Origin: Mariniphaga sp.
GTDB taxonomy: Bacteria > Bacteroidota > Bacteroidia > Bacteroidales > Prolixibacteraceae
Length of the DNA stretch: 64,000 nt
Direction of reading: 5' to 3'
NCBI GenBank assembly: GCA_019429205.1
Contig: JAHYIT010000003.1
Span: 22,891 to 86,890 of the forward strand
In this document: one piece after another, positions 48,480-59,137 of the stretch
Layout: each line of letters begins with the position of its first letter
Position numbering within the stretch: the first letter of the stretch is position 1
The notes under the pieces: generated by a model
The model's database searches: none
What the model saw: only the letters and a program-made list of their open reading frames with translations
What the model was told of the DNA's origin: nothing
Program-made: the position numbers and the translations under genes

Positions 48480-50054
48480 ATGACATTTCAAAAAGAGATA
48501 GACCGCCGGAGAACCTTCGGAATTGTGAGCCATCCCGATGCCGGGAAAACCACGCTCACCGAAAAGCTGCTGCTGTTTGGCGGCGCCATTCATGTGGCCG
48601 GCGCGGTAAAAAGCAACAAAATAAAAAAGGGGGCTACTTCCGACTTTATGGAAATTGAACGGCAGCGCGGGATTTCGGTGGCCACGTCGGTCATGGGGTT
48701 CGAATACAACGGCTACAAGGTGAATATCCTGGACACCCCCGGCCACCAGGATTTCCAGGAAGATACTTTTCGTACGCTTACGGCGGTTGACAGCGTAATT
48801 ATTGTAATTGATGCTGCCAAAGGCGTGGAGCCGCAAACCGAAAAACTGATGAACGTTTGCCGTATGCGAAACACACCGGTTATTGTGTTCATCAACAAAA
48901 TGGATCGTCCGGCACAAGATTCCTTTTCACTGCTCGACGAAATTGAAGACCAGCTGAAAATAAAGGTGCGACCGCTGAGTTGGCCCATCAACAGCGGCCC
49001 AGATTTTAAAGGTGTTTACAGCATTTACAACCGCAGTCTGAAACTGTTCGACTTCAACATTCAGGGAATTGAGGAAGGTATCGACTTTAAAGATATTTCC
49101 AGCCCGGAGCTTGAAACTCACATAAGCGACGATGCCCAAACCCTGCGCAATGAGCTGGAACTGGTGGAAGGTGTTTATTCTGAATTCAACCGCGACGACT
49201 ACTTGAAAGGAAACCTGGCGCCGGTATTTTTCGGAAGTGCTTTGTACAATTTTGGCGTGCAGGAACTGCTTCATGCTTTCCTTGAAATTGCGCCGTCGCC
49301 GCAGCCTTCCAAAGCGGAAGAACGTGAAATTCAACCCAACGAAAATAATTTTACAGGATTTGTGTTTAAAATTCACGCCAACATCGATCCCAACCACCGC
49401 AGCCGCATCGCTTTTGTAAAAATCTGTTCGGGCAAGTTTGAAAGGAATAAAGTTTACACACATATCCGGTCGGGCAAAACCATGCGGATTTCGAGTCCTA
49501 CTGCATTTATGGCCGAACAAAAAGAAATTGTAGAAGTGGCGTACCCGGGCGATATTATTGGTGTTCCCGACAATGGCAGCTTTATTATCGGCGACACCCT
49601 GACAGATGGGGAAAATATTCACTATAAAGGACTTCCCAGTTTTTCGCCGGAGCTTTTTCGGTATATTGAAAATGCCGACCCCATGAAATCGAAACAACTG
49701 AATAAAGGCATCGACCACCTGACCGACGAAGGAGTTGCGCAATTATTCACCAGCCAGTTTAACGGACGGAAAATTGTTGGCACAGTTGGCCAGCTTCAGT
49801 TTGAAGTAATTCAGTTCAGGTTGGAACATGAATATAACGCCAAATGCCGTTTTGAACCGCTTCAAATGTACAAGGCGTGCTGGATTGAATCGGACAATTC
49901 CAAAATGCTGGAAGAGTTCAAAAAACGAAAACACCAAAAAATGGCCAAAGACAAACTGGGCCGCGATGTGTTCCTGGCCGATTCGCAATTTATTTTGCAA
50001 ATGGCACAAGATGAATTCAAAGACATCAGCTTCCATTTTACCTCGGAATTTTAA
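48480..50054 (+). CDS. prfC: Peptide chain release factor 3
   Basis: [70 protein letters not shown]. Confidence 0.95.
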   Translation: MTFQKEIDRRRTFGIVSHPDAGKTTLTEKLLLFGGAIHVAGAVKSNKIKKGATSDFMEIERQRGISVATSVMGFEYNGYKVNILDTPGHQDFQEDTFRTLTAVDSVIIVIDAAKGVEPQTEKLMNVCRMRNTPVIVFINKMDRPAQDSFSLLDEIEDQLKIKVRPLSWPINSGPDFKGVYSIYNRSLKLFDFNIQGIEEGIDFKDISSPELETHISDDAQTLRNELELVEGVYSEFNRDDYLKGNLAPVFFGSALYNFGVQELLHAFLEIAPSPQPSKAEEREIQPNENNFTGFVFKIHANIDPNHRSRIAFVKICSGKFERNKVYTHIRSGKTMRISSPTAFMAEQKEIVEVAYPGDIIGVPDNGSFIIGDTLTDGENIHYKGLPSFSPELFRYIENADPMKSKQLNKGIDHLTDEGVAQLFTSQFNGRKIVGTVGQLQFEVIQFRLEHEYNAKCRFEPLQMYKACWIESDNSKMLEEFKKRKHQKMAKDKLGRDVFLADSQFILQMAQDEFKDISFHFTSEF

Positions 50055-50081
50055 TGTATTTTTATTGCAAATTTTGAAAAA

Positions 50082-50663
50082 ATGATTTTGGCTGATAATT
50101 TTTTCGACACAAACTTTTTCACCTATTTTCTGCTTCCGTTCCTGATTTTTCTATCCAGGATATTGGATGTAACCATTGGTACCATTCGTATTGTAATGGT
50201 TTCGAAAGGGCAAAAAATATGGGCTCCGATGCTTGGTTTTTTTGAAATACTGATATGGCTGCTGGCCATTTCCCGCATATTTGAAAACCTCAACAACTGG
50301 AGCTGCTATTTTGCTTATGCGGCAGGTTTTGCCACAGGAAATTACATTGGATTAATTATTGAAGAACGTCTGGCCATGGGTATTGTAAAAATTCAGATTA
50401 TAACCCGCAGAAGCGCAACAGAACTGATTCAGAACCTTAAAAATGCGGGTTATGGAATCACACATCACGACGCCAAAGGCAGCAGCGAGGATGTGAGTAT
50501 CATCTACACCATTATTAAACGAAACGAGATACAAAAAGTGGAAAATCTTGTAAAATTTACTAACCCAAAGGCGTTTTATTCCATAGAGGATGTAAAGTCA
50601 GTAAGTCACGGAGTATTTCCGGTTAAGGCTGCAGAGCGCTGGGGTTGGAGAAAAGGAAAATAG
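50082..50663 (+). CDS. DUF2179/UPF0316 membrane protein
   Basis: SRILDVTIGTIRIVMVSKGQKIWAPMLGFFEILIWLLAISRI. Confidence 0.88.
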   Translation: MILADNFFDTNFFTYFLLPFLIFLSRILDVTIGTIRIVMVSKGQKIWAPMLGFFEILIWLLAISRIFENLNNWSCYFAYAAGFATGNYIGLIIEERLAMGIVKIQIITRRSATELIQNLKNAGYGITHHDAKGSSEDVSIIYTIIKRNEIQKVENLVKFTNPKAFYSIEDVKSVSHGVFPVKAAERWGWRKGK

Positions 50664-50760
50664 AAATGGGGGCAACCCGGAAAATTTTCGTATTACAGAA
50701 ATTGTAAACTTGTATTTAATAAACCTGATATTAACTGCTTAATAAAGCAAAAAATTAAAA

Positions 50761-51495
50761 ATGATGAAAAAAAATTATTTACTGGCTGTAATAGCCCTGG
50801 CAATGTTAACTGTCCCTGCTTTTGCACAAAAAGCAAACAAACTTACAAAAGAAGAAAAAAAGGCAGGCTGGGAACTGCTTTTCAACGGTAAAAATTTCAA
50901 AGGGTGGCGCCAGTATGCCGGCGAAACCATGCCTGCCAACTGGACCATCGAAGACGGCGCCATGAAGGTTTTTCTGGGTGAAGGGAAAAAACCGGGCCAG
51001 GGCGCCGGAGGCGACATCATTTTCAGTGACAGGGAATTTAAAAATTTTGAGTTATCCATCGACTGGCAAGCAGGAAACATGGCCAATTCCGGAATTTTCT
51101 ATTACGTAAAGGAAGAACCGGGTAAACCCATTTACTATGCAGCACCCGAAATTCAGGTGCTCGACAACGAAAATGCCACCGACAATAAAATCGACACCCA
51201 TTTGGCCGGTTCACTGTACGACATGATTCCTGCCGACCCAAAAACCGTTAATCCCGCCGGGCAATGGAATACCTGTGTAATAAAGGTAAAAGACGGAAAA
51301 GCATCGGTAAGCATGAACGGCACTGAAGTGGTTACCTACACGCACTGGACACCCGAGTGGGAAGAGCTTGTTGAAAACAGCAAATTCAAAAATTTTCCCG
51401 GGTTTACTAAAGGCATTGCAAAAGAAGGCTACATCGGGCTGCAGGACCACGGTTATACGGTTTGGTTCAGGAATATTAAAATTCGTGAACTGTAG
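50761..51495 (+). CDS. DUF1080 (3-keto-disaccharide hydrolase-like) exported protein
   Basis: GWELLFNGKNFKGWRQY...GDIIFSDREFKNFELSIDWQ; signal peptide. Confidence 0.88.
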   Translation: MMKKNYLLAVIALAMLTVPAFAQKANKLTKEEKKAGWELLFNGKNFKGWRQYAGETMPANWTIEDGAMKVFLGEGKKPGQGAGGDIIFSDREFKNFELSIDWQAGNMANSGIFYYVKEEPGKPIYYAAPEIQVLDNENATDNKIDTHLAGSLYDMIPADPKTVNPAGQWNTCVIKVKDGKASVSMNGTEVVTYTHWTPEWEELVENSKFKNFPGFTKGIAKEGYIGLQDHGYTVWFRNIKIREL

Positions 51496-51532
51496 CACCT
51501 GTCTTTTTTTCTGGTGAATCAATATTTCAAAC

Positions 51533-51575
51533 TTCGACTACGCTCAGTTTGACAGTCACAGTGAGCGTAGTCGAA
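51533..51575. repeat. Inverted repeat / putative terminator
   Basis: TTCGACTACGCTCA ... TGAGCGTAGTCGAA perfect 14-bp arms. Confidence 0.8.
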
Positions 51576-51640
51576 CTGTGTTTACAACCACGTATTAATA
51601 CAACATAATACAATCCATGCAATTTGTAAAACAAATTTCA

Positions 51641-53875
51641 ATGAATTCATTCAAAACAATTCTCTCTGTAACAATCCTCCTTTTTGCATTTTCATGCCAG
51701 GTGCAGGAAAAAACGGTTCAGGAAACAGATTACGCCCAATTTGTGGATCCTTACATTGGCAGCGATTACCACGGCCATGTGTTTGTGGGTGCAAACGTAC
51801 CTTTTGGAGCCGTTCAACTGGGCCCCAATAACGAAACCCAGGGCTGGGACTGGTGCTCGGGCTATCATTACTCCGATTCCCTTCTTATCGGTTTTGCACA
51901 CACCCACCTCAGCGGCACAGGCATTGGCGATTTGGGCGATATCGTTTTCATGCCGGTTTCAGATGCTTATAATCCGGAGGTTGACAAGGATTCGGCCTAC
52001 AACTGGAAATCGACCTATTCGCACGACCGCGAAGCTGTTGAACCCGGTTACTATTACGTTCATGTGGAACGTTACAACATCGATGCAGAACTAACAACCA
52101 CCGAACGTGTGGGATTTCATAAATACAAGTACAATTCCGGGGAAAATTCGTTTGTGATTGTTGATTTGAAATACGGAACCGGTTGGGATATGCTCACCGA
52201 TGGACTGGTTGAACAGGTGGACAACAGCAGCATTCAAGGCCATAGGATGTCGCGCGGTTGGGCCAGAGACCAGCGGGTGTTTTTCCACACCGAATTTTCA
52301 AAAGAAATCGAACAATTTAAAATTTTGGTTTCCAATGAACAGCAGGGCGTGGTTACTGTGCTTATCGAATTTAAGGGTGCCGGTGAATTGCTGGCCAAAA
52401 CGGCCATTTCTCCGGTAAGTTCCGAAGGTGCAAAAGCCAATCTTTCAGCAGAACTGAACCACTGGAACTTCGATGGCGTGCACGCTGATGCCAAAGAAAA
52501 ATGGAACTACGAGCTGGCTAAAATCAGAATTGAAACGGAAAGTCTGGCCGATAAGCGGACGTTTTACACGGCGCTTTACCATACCATGATAGCCCCTTCG
52601 CTGTTTAACGATGTTACCGGCGAATACCGAGGCGCCAATCGTGAGGTAAAACCCGACCCGGGCTACGAAACCTACACCACTTTTTCGCTGTGGGACACTT
52701 ACCGGGCAGCGCATCCGCTCTTTACGCTGGTGCAGCAGGAACGGGTAAATGACTTTATCAACTCCATGCTGGCCATTTATCATCAGCAGGGCAAACTGCC
52801 CATCTGGCACTTGCACGGCAATGAAACCAACACCATGGTGGGCTATTCCGCCGTTCCGGTTATTGCCGATGCCTACCTGAAAGGTTTTAGCGGGTTTGAT
52901 GCCGAACTGGCTTTTGAAGCCATGAAAACCTCGGCTATGCTGGACGAACGCGGGCTGGATTACGTGAAATCGCAGGGATTTATTCCGGCCGATTCGCAAG
53001 TGGAATCGGTGGCCCGGGCCATGGAATATGCCATCGACGACTGGGCCATTGCAGCCATGGCCGGCGCTATGGGAAAAACTGAAGATGCAGAATACTTTTC
53101 AAAACGGGCAAATTATTACCGAAATTATTTCGACGAAACGAGCGGTTTTATGCGGGGAAAATTGAGCGACGAATCATGGCGCACTCCGTTCAGCCCCATT
53201 TTTTCGCAACACCGCGAAGATGACTTCTGCGAAGGCAATGCCTGGCAATACACCTGGCTGGTGCCACACGATGTGGAAGGTTTAACCGAACTTTTTGGTA
53301 GCGAAGAAGCGTTTGTTACCAAACTCGACAGTCTGTTCACCATTCCATCAACGCAGGTGGAAGGCGCCTCGTCCGATATTACCGGCCTGATTGGTCAGTA
53401 TGCCCACGGCAATGAGCCAAGCCACCACACCACTTACCTGTATGCCTGGGTGGGTCAGCAATGGAAATCGGCCGAAAAAGTGCGCGAAATTTGCACCACC
53501 ATGTACACCGACCAGCCCGACGGACTGTGCGGAAACGAAGACTGCGGCCAGATGTCGGCGTGGTATGTTTTTTCATCCATGGGCTTTTACCCGGTAAACC
53601 CGGCCAACGGTGCGTATGTTTTTGGAAGTCCGCTGTTCGATGAGGCAGAGATTCAGTTGCCGGAAGGAAAAACCTTCAAAGTTGCTGCTGAGAACAACAG
53701 CAAAGCGAACATTTATATCCAGTCGGCAAAACTGAACGGACAGCCTTATGAAAAAACGTTCATCACCCATAAAGACATTGAACAGGGTGGCGAACTGGTT
53801 TTTGTTATGGGAAATGAGCCGAACCCGGAGTTTGGAAAAGCAAAGGAGAACCGGCCAAAGTCGGTGGTGTATTAA
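51641..53875 (+). CDS. GH92-like alpha-mannosidase lipoprotein
   Basis: Lipobox FAFSCQ; VDPYIGSDYHGHVFVGANVPFGAVQLGPN, FSLWDTYRAAHPL, GNEPSHHTTYLY, GNEDCGQMSAWYVFSSMGFYPV. Confidence 0.93.
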   Translation: MNSFKTILSVTILLFAFSCQVQEKTVQETDYAQFVDPYIGSDYHGHVFVGANVPFGAVQLGPNNETQGWDWCSGYHYSDSLLIGFAHTHLSGTGIGDLGDIVFMPVSDAYNPEVDKDSAYNWKSTYSHDREAVEPGYYYVHVERYNIDAELTTTERVGFHKYKYNSGENSFVIVDLKYGTGWDMLTDGLVEQVDNSSIQGHRMSRGWARDQRVFFHTEFSKEIEQFKILVSNEQQGVVTVLIEFKGAGELLAKTAISPVSSEGAKANLSAELNHWNFDGVHADAKEKWNYELAKIRIETESLADKRTFYTALYHTMIAPSLFNDVTGEYRGANREVKPDPGYETYTTFSLWDTYRAAHPLFTLVQQERVNDFINSMLAIYHQQGKLPIWHLHGNETNTMVGYSAVPVIADAYLKGFSGFDAELAFEAMKTSAMLDERGLDYVKSQGFIPADSQVESVARAMEYAIDDWAIAAMAGAMGKTEDAEYFSKRANYYRNYFDETSGFMRGKLSDESWRTPFSPIFSQHREDDFCEGNAWQYTWLVPHDVEGLTELFGSEEAFVTKLDSLFTIPSTQVEGASSDITGLIGQYAHGNEPSHHTTYLYAWVGQQWKSAEKVREICTTMYTDQPDGLCGNEDCGQMSAWYVFSSMGFYPVNPANGAYVFGSPLFDEAEIQLPEGKTFKVAAENNSKANIYIQSAKLNGQPYEKTFITHKDIEQGGELVFVMGNEPNPEFGKAKENRPKSVVY

Positions 53876-53886
53876 ATTTTAAGATT

Positions 53887-54084
53887 ATGGAATCAAAAAA
53901 AAGAAGCCTGCTGAAAGCCATCTCTTACCGGATAATTTGTGTTATATCGATGTTGGTTATAACCTACCTGTTCACAAAAAATGCGAATCAATCTCTTTAT
54001 ATCACAATTGTTTTTCAGACAATTCAAACGGTAATCTATTACCTTCATGAACGAATTTGGGTGAGAATACCAGTAAAGAGCTGA
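53887..54084 (+). CDS. DUF2061 small membrane protein
   Basis: KRSLLKAISYRIICVISMLVITYLFT...YYLHERIWVRI. Confidence 0.88.
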   Translation: MESKKRSLLKAISYRIICVISMLVITYLFTKNANQSLYITIVFQTIQTVIYYLHERIWVRIPVKS

Positions 54085-54140
54085 TTTTGTCGGTTAATTT
54101 TTGATGAATTTAGTTTACATGAAAAAATAAAACAGTTGCC

Positions 54141-54764
54141 GTGTTAAAATATGCCTTACTTTTTTCGATGTTAATCCAACTGGCGGCTACTGTTTATGCC
54201 ATTAGTCTTATCAAGCGAACGCGTTTTAACGTATCGTGGATTCTGATTTCACTGGCATTTGTGCTGATGGCCATCCGGCGGTTATTCGATTTTTCGGCAT
54301 TATTCTGGGATACGAAACTATTTCCACAGGATGAGATAAACGCCTGGATTGCAGTATTTATTTCAGTTTTAATGCTGATTGGAGTTATATTTATCCGGGA
54401 AATATTTAACCTTCAAAATCAAATCGAAAAAATCAGGAATGAAAACGAACAACAAATCCTTTCTGCTGTCATAAAGGCAGAAGACAAGGCCAGGGAAAAT
54501 TTTGCCCGCGAATTACACGACGGGCTCGGACCTGTTTTGTCTTCCATTAAAATGTCGCTAACCTCCATTAAACCAGACTCCCACAATCCTTTTAACCAAA
54601 AAATTATTGAAAATGCATACCGGGCAACCAACGATTCGATTATTGCCTTAAAAGAAATTTCCAATAACCTGAGCCCTCATATATTAATGAATTACGGGTT
54701 GAAAACCGCTATAGAAAATTTCTCAGAAAAGCTCTTTTCTCCTTTCAAATCTCGACTACATTGA
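54141..54764 (+). pseudogene. Truncated histidine kinase (HisKA_3) lacking the HATPase domain
   Basis: ARENFARELHDGLGPVLSSIKMSLTSI present; the ORF stops at 54764 before any ATP-binding motif and the sequence changes into a response regulator. Confidence 0.8.
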
Positions 54765-55314
54765 AAATGTTTATGAAGCGGAAAATGGCCTGCAGTTTAT
54801 CGAAAACTTAAAGAACAACAAAGTTGACATTGCCCTGCTTGATATTGAAATGCCTGAGATGAACGGGATTGAAGCGGCAAAAAAAGCGATTGAAATATAC
54901 CCTGGTATAAAAATCGTTGCTTTATCTATGTATTCGAATAAAAACTATTACCTGAGCATGATTGAGGCAGGTGCATGTGGGTTTCTGTTGAAAAATTCAA
55001 GTTTTCAGGAAGTGGAAAAAGCCATTGTCGATGTGTATAACGACAAAAGCTACATTTCAATTGAGATTTTAAATGAAATTCTGAAAAACCCACCCAAAAG
55101 CAATGAATCCTACCCGGAAACATTAACAGAGCGTGAAACAGAAGTACTACTGTTAATTTGCAAAGGACTCACCAACAATGAAATAGTAGACCAGTTCAGG
55201 GTGAGTAAACGAACTATTGATAAACACCGGGAAAACCTGCTGTTAAAAACCCAATCGAAAAACACAGCCAATCTCGTGGTCTTTGCCATCAAAAACGGTT
55301 TCCTGAATTTTTAA
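54745..55314 (+). pseudogene. 5'-truncated NarL/LuxR-type response regulator
   Basis: In frame with ORF 54850..55314: SNLDYIENVYEAENGLQFIENLKNNKVDIALLDIEMPEMNG...LTERETEVLLLICKGLTNNEIVDQFRVSKRTIDKHRENLL; receiver start (MI.ILIADDH type) absent. Confidence 0.8.
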
Positions 55315-55441
55315 ATACAGCACAATACGTTTTTAAACGTAGTACATTAATTACGTTTTTAAGCTGTTGCCCACCTTGTTACTCCAAAATAATTTTGCCA
55401 TCGGTTCATGATGGTATTTATTTCATTTAAAACATTTTATA

Positions 55442-55831
55442 ATGAGAACAATTTTTCTTTTCCTAATGATTCTTTCCACACTGATTGTTGCCCCCAGCTT
55501 TGGCATAGGCAGTTCTTTTTTTGATAAAAAAATAGTTCAAAACACAGGAAAAGAAATTGTTTTGTTCGGAAAATTTGAAGCAGTAATTATAGGTGTTGTA
55601 TCTGCCAGTCTGCTTCTTATGGCTTCTATCATTAAAGGAATTCCCACATCGCTGGTACAATTGAATGTAGCTGCCATTCTGGGCATTGGCGTAGCCAAAC
55701 TTGGCCCGAAAAATATTTTCAGAAAAACTGAAGTGAAAAAGTTTTTCCTGATGTGGATTATTGCCCCTTGTATCGCGTTTTGTCTTTCGTTGCTGCTTAT
55801 TTTTTTGGCAGATTGTTACAATTTGCTGTAA
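55442..55831 (+). CDS. Hypothetical membrane protein
   Basis: 129 aa with several hydrophobic segments. Confidence 0.45.
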   Translation: MRTIFLFLMILSTLIVAPSFGIGSSFFDKKIVQNTGKEIVLFGKFEAVIIGVVSASLLLMASIIKGIPTSLVQLNVAAILGIGVAKLGPKNIFRKTEVKKFFLMWIIAPCIAFCLSLLLIFLADCYNLL

Positions 55832-56004
55832 CTAAAAGAAAAGGGATAAATCTAAAGGCCCTGATTGAAAAATCGCTGGACGAACTGGCTGAAAATATCC
55901 AGGAATCGCAGTTGTATTCTTATTTAATAAGAACATATCCTGAAGGGAAAGAGATAGTTGGCAACAAAGAAAAAGAAGAATTTGAAAACTGGCCTGGATT
56001 ATGA
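55753..56004 (+). CDS. Possible antitoxin-like ORF (true start uncertain)
   Basis: C-terminal portion LKALIEKSLDELAENIQESQLYSYLIRTYPEGKEIVGNKEKEEFENWPGL; stop overlaps the ATG of the toxin fragment (ATGA at 56001). Confidence 0.45.
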   Translation: MDYCPLYRVLSFVAAYFFGRLLQFAVTKRKGINLKALIEKSLDELAENIQESQLYSYLIRTYPEGKEIVGNKEKEEFENWPGL

Positions 56005-56129
56005 AAGTTGAATACTCCAAAACATTTATAAAGGCAGTTAAGAAATTAACGGGAAAAATGCTTGATTCGGTAAAAAGAACTATCCTCGAAGTAAAAAAAG
56101 CAGAACTTTATCTGGAAAAACTTCTCTGA
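56001..56129 (+). pseudogene. N-terminal remnant of a RelE/ParE-like toxin
   Basis: MKVEYSKTFIKAVKKLTGKMLDSVKRTILEVKKAELYLEKLL*; the usual LxG...YRIRIG.YR C-terminal half is missing. Confidence 0.65.
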
Positions 56130-56185
56130 ACAATTTGATTGAAACCCGAAAGTTATTTCTCAAAAATGGTTATTTTTAACGCGCA

Positions 56186-56419
56186 ATGACGAACAAAAAA
56201 CCAAATATCGTTCAACAAATCTGGCGTTTCTATATAAACGGTTTCAGGAACATGAGCGGCTGGGGACGGCAGGTGTGGCTGATTATCTTCATCAAACTTT
56301 TTATCATGTTTGCCATTCTGAAAGTATTTTTCTTTCCCAATTTTCTGAAAACCAATTTTGAAACCGACCAGGAACGCAGTAATTATGTGTTGGAAATATT
56401 AACCGAACCAAAAGAATAA
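56186..56419 (+). CDS. DUF4492 protein, cydA-linked
   Basis: IWRFYINGFRNMSGWGRQVWLIIFIKLFIMFAILKVFFFPNFL directly upstream of cydA. Confidence 0.88.
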   Translation: MTNKKPNIVQQIWRFYINGFRNMSGWGRQVWLIIFIKLFIMFAILKVFFFPNFLKTNFETDQERSNYVLEILTEPKE

Positions 56420-56421
56420 TT

Positions 56422-57978
56422 ATGATAGAATATGCAGATTTAGCGTTAGTGAACTGGTCGAGGGCGCAATTTGCCCTGACGGCCATGTATCACTGGTTAT
56501 TTGTGCCGCTTACGCTGGGCATCACATTCATTATTGCGTTTATGGAAACGCTGTATGTAAAAACCGGCAACGAAGAGTGGAAACGAATTACCAAATTCTG
56601 GATGACCCTTTTCGGGATTAATTTTGCCATTGGGGTGGCTACCGGAATTATCCTCGAATTTGAATTCGGCACCAACTGGTCGGCCTACTCCTGGTTTGTC
56701 GGTGATATTTTTGGCGCTCCACTGGCTATTGAAGGCATTTTGGCCTTTTTTATGGAATCCACATTTATCGCCATTATGTTTTTCGGGTGGAACAAAGTGA
56801 GTAAAAAAACGCACCTTCTGGCCACCTGGCTTACGGCAATCGGCGCCAACCTTTCGGCGCTGTGGATTCTGGTGGCCAATGGCTGGATGCAGAAACCTGT
56901 GGGTATGGTTTTCAATCCGGATACCGCCCGCAACGAAATGCAAAATTTCTGGGATGTACTTTTTTCGCAGGTAGCGGTGGATAAATGGCTGCATGCCACC
57001 TCGTCGGGTTTTGTATTGGCTTCCGTTTTCGTCATTGGCGTTTCAGCATGGTTTATTCTGAAAAAGCGGGAATTACTGCTGGCGAAAAAAAGTATTCTCA
57101 TTGCCAGCGTTTTCGGGCTTATTTCGTCGTTTTACCTCATTCTGACCGGCGACAATTCCACCCGCACCATTGCCCACGACCAGCCCATGAAATTTGCTGC
57201 AATTGAAGGTTTGTACAACGGCAGCGAAGGTGCTGGCCTGGTTGCACTTGGACTTTTCTCAACCTCGGAAACCGACCCCAACAACGAAAACCTTAAGGAT
57301 TTCACCATGAAGATTGAAATTCCCAACTTTCTTTCCTACATGGCTTTTCTCGATTGGAATGCCTTTGTTCCCGGGGTAAACGACCTTATTAACGGGAACG
57401 AAAAATACGGTTATATGTCGGCCCAAGAAAAAATTGAAAGGGGGAAAATAGCCATTGGAAAGCTGTTCGAATTCAAGGAAGCAAAAAAAGCCGGGAATGA
57501 GTCGCTGGCAGGCAGTTTACGGGCTGAACTTACCAGTGACGGTTTTCAGCAAAATTACTTCAAGTACTTTGGCTATGGCTATTTTGAAGATGTAAATGAT
57601 TTGGTTCCAAACGTACCCATTACCTTTTACAGCTTCCACATCATGGTAGGATTGGGATTTATGTTTGTGCTGTTATTTATTTTGTCGCTCATGTTTCTGC
57701 TGAGAGGAACGCTTACCGAAAAACGCTGGTTTTTGCGTTTGGCCATCATTTCCATTCCGCTGGCATACCTGGCAAGTCAGGCCGGATGGATTGTAGCCGA
57801 AATGGGCCGTCAGCCCTGGGTTGTGCAGGATTTGATGCCAACCATGGCAGGTGTGACCCGAATCAGCGCCGGGACAGTTCAAACCACATTCTGGTTGTTC
57901 GCTGCACTGTTTACCATTTTGCTGATTGCAGAACTGAAAATCATGTTCAGGCAAATTAAAATCGGACCGAAACACTAA
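56422..57978 (+). CDS. cydA: Cytochrome bd ubiquinol oxidase subunit I
   Basis: LVNWSRAQFALTAMYHWLFVPLTLG, TGIILEFEFGTNWSAYSWFVGDIFGAPLAIEG, GWIVAEMGRQPWVVQDLMPT. Confidence 0.95.
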   Translation: MIEYADLALVNWSRAQFALTAMYHWLFVPLTLGITFIIAFMETLYVKTGNEEWKRITKFWMTLFGINFAIGVATGIILEFEFGTNWSAYSWFVGDIFGAPLAIEGILAFFMESTFIAIMFFGWNKVSKKTHLLATWLTAIGANLSALWILVANGWMQKPVGMVFNPDTARNEMQNFWDVLFSQVAVDKWLHATSSGFVLASVFVIGVSAWFILKKRELLLAKKSILIASVFGLISSFYLILTGDNSTRTIAHDQPMKFAAIEGLYNGSEGAGLVALGLFSTSETDPNNENLKDFTMKIEIPNFLSYMAFLDWNAFVPGVNDLINGNEKYGYMSAQEKIERGKIAIGKLFEFKEAKKAGNESLAGSLRAELTSDGFQQNYFKYFGYGYFEDVNDLVPNVPITFYSFHIMVGLGFMFVLLFILSLMFLLRGTLTEKRWFLRLAIISIPLAYLASQAGWIVAEMGRQPWVVQDLMPTMAGVTRISAGTVQTTFWLFAALFTILLIAELKIMFRQIKIGPKH

Positions 57979-57995
57979 AAAGGAGGAACCAAATT

Positions 57996-59126
57996 ATGTT
58001 TGAAAATTTATCGCATTTGGCATTGCAACAATACTGGTGGGTAATCATTTCGTTACTGGCCGCACTTTTTGTTTTTCTTATGTTTGTGCAGGGCGGACAA
58101 ACGCTTCTCTATTCCATTGGAAAAACAGAAGGAGAAAAAACCATTATTCTGAATACCCTTGGCCGGAAGTGGGAATTTACGTTTACCACTCTGGTTACAT
58201 TTGGCGGGGCATTTTTTGCTTCATTCCCACTGTTTTATGCCACCAGTTTCGGAGGCGCATACTGGGTTTGGCTGCTTATACTGGCGGCTTTTATCATTCA
58301 GGCGGTGGCTTACGAGTTCCGAAAAAAACCAGCCAATTTCCTGGGTGCAAAAACCTACGAGGTTTTCCTTGTGTTGAATGGTTTGCTGGGCACCATTTTA
58401 ATTGGAACGGCGGTTGGTACCTTTTTCAACGGCGCTCAATTTGAATTGAACGATTTGAACCAGGTGCTCTGGCAAAATCCGGCTCGCGGACTGGAAGCCG
58501 TGCTTACATTTCACAATGTGGCGCTTGGCCTGGCTGTATTTTTTCTGGCACGGGTTTTAGGATTGCTGTACTTTATTTACACCATCGATAATGACCTGAT
58601 TGTAGCCCGTTCGCAAAAACATCTGTTTTTCACAACAGTATTATTCCTTCTTTTTTTTCTGTATTTTCTGGTTTGGTTACTGTTAAAAGACGGTTTTGCT
58701 GTAAATCCAGATTCGGGTGAAGTATTTATGGAAAAATATAAATATCTGAATAACCTGTTGCAAATGCCGGTTGTTTTAATCATTATGCTGATTGGTATTG
58801 TAGGAGTATTGTGGGGAATCATTTCAACCCTATTTTTTCACGGCAGCAAAGGCTTTTTATTTGCCGGGCCGGGAACGGTTCTCACCGTTTTTGCACTCTT
58901 TCTGGTTGCCGGTTTTAATAACACGGCATTTTATCCGTCTGTAGCCGATTTGCAGTCATCGCTGACCATACAAAATGCCTCATCGAGTCATTTTACGCTG
59001 GTGGTCATGAGTTATGCCTCGCTAATGATTCCATTTGTGTTTGCTTACATATACTATTTCTGGAAAGTGATGAACCGGAAAAAAATTACAGATGAAGAAA
59101 TGAATGAAGAATCACATGTATATTAA
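57996..59126 (+). CDS. cydB: Cytochrome bd ubiquinol oxidase subunit II
   Basis: Multi-TM protein downstream of cydA; NTLGRKWEFTFTTLVTFGGAFFASFPLFYATSFGGAYWVWLLILAAFIIQAVAYEFR. Confidence 0.93.
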   Translation: MFENLSHLALQQYWWVIISLLAALFVFLMFVQGGQTLLYSIGKTEGEKTIILNTLGRKWEFTFTTLVTFGGAFFASFPLFYATSFGGAYWVWLLILAAFIIQAVAYEFRKKPANFLGAKTYEVFLVLNGLLGTILIGTAVGTFFNGAQFELNDLNQVLWQNPARGLEAVLTFHNVALGLAVFFLARVLGLLYFIYTIDNDLIVARSQKHLFFTTVLFLLFFLYFLVWLLLKDGFAVNPDSGEVFMEKYKYLNNLLQMPVVLIIMLIGIVGVLWGIISTLFFHGSKGFLFAGPGTVLTVFALFLVAGFNNTAFYPSVADLQSSLTIQNASSSHFTLVVMSYASLMIPFVFAYIYYFWKVMNRKKITDEEMNEESHVY

Positions 59127-59137
59127 ATTTTTAGAAT

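Noticed and set aside
48927-49742. 271-aa antisense ORF opposite prfC
   Set aside because: Shadow of a conserved translation factor gene.
52445-52999. 184-aa antisense ORF in the GH92 gene
   Set aside because: Shadow ORF; no motifs, and the sense frame is clearly GH92-like.
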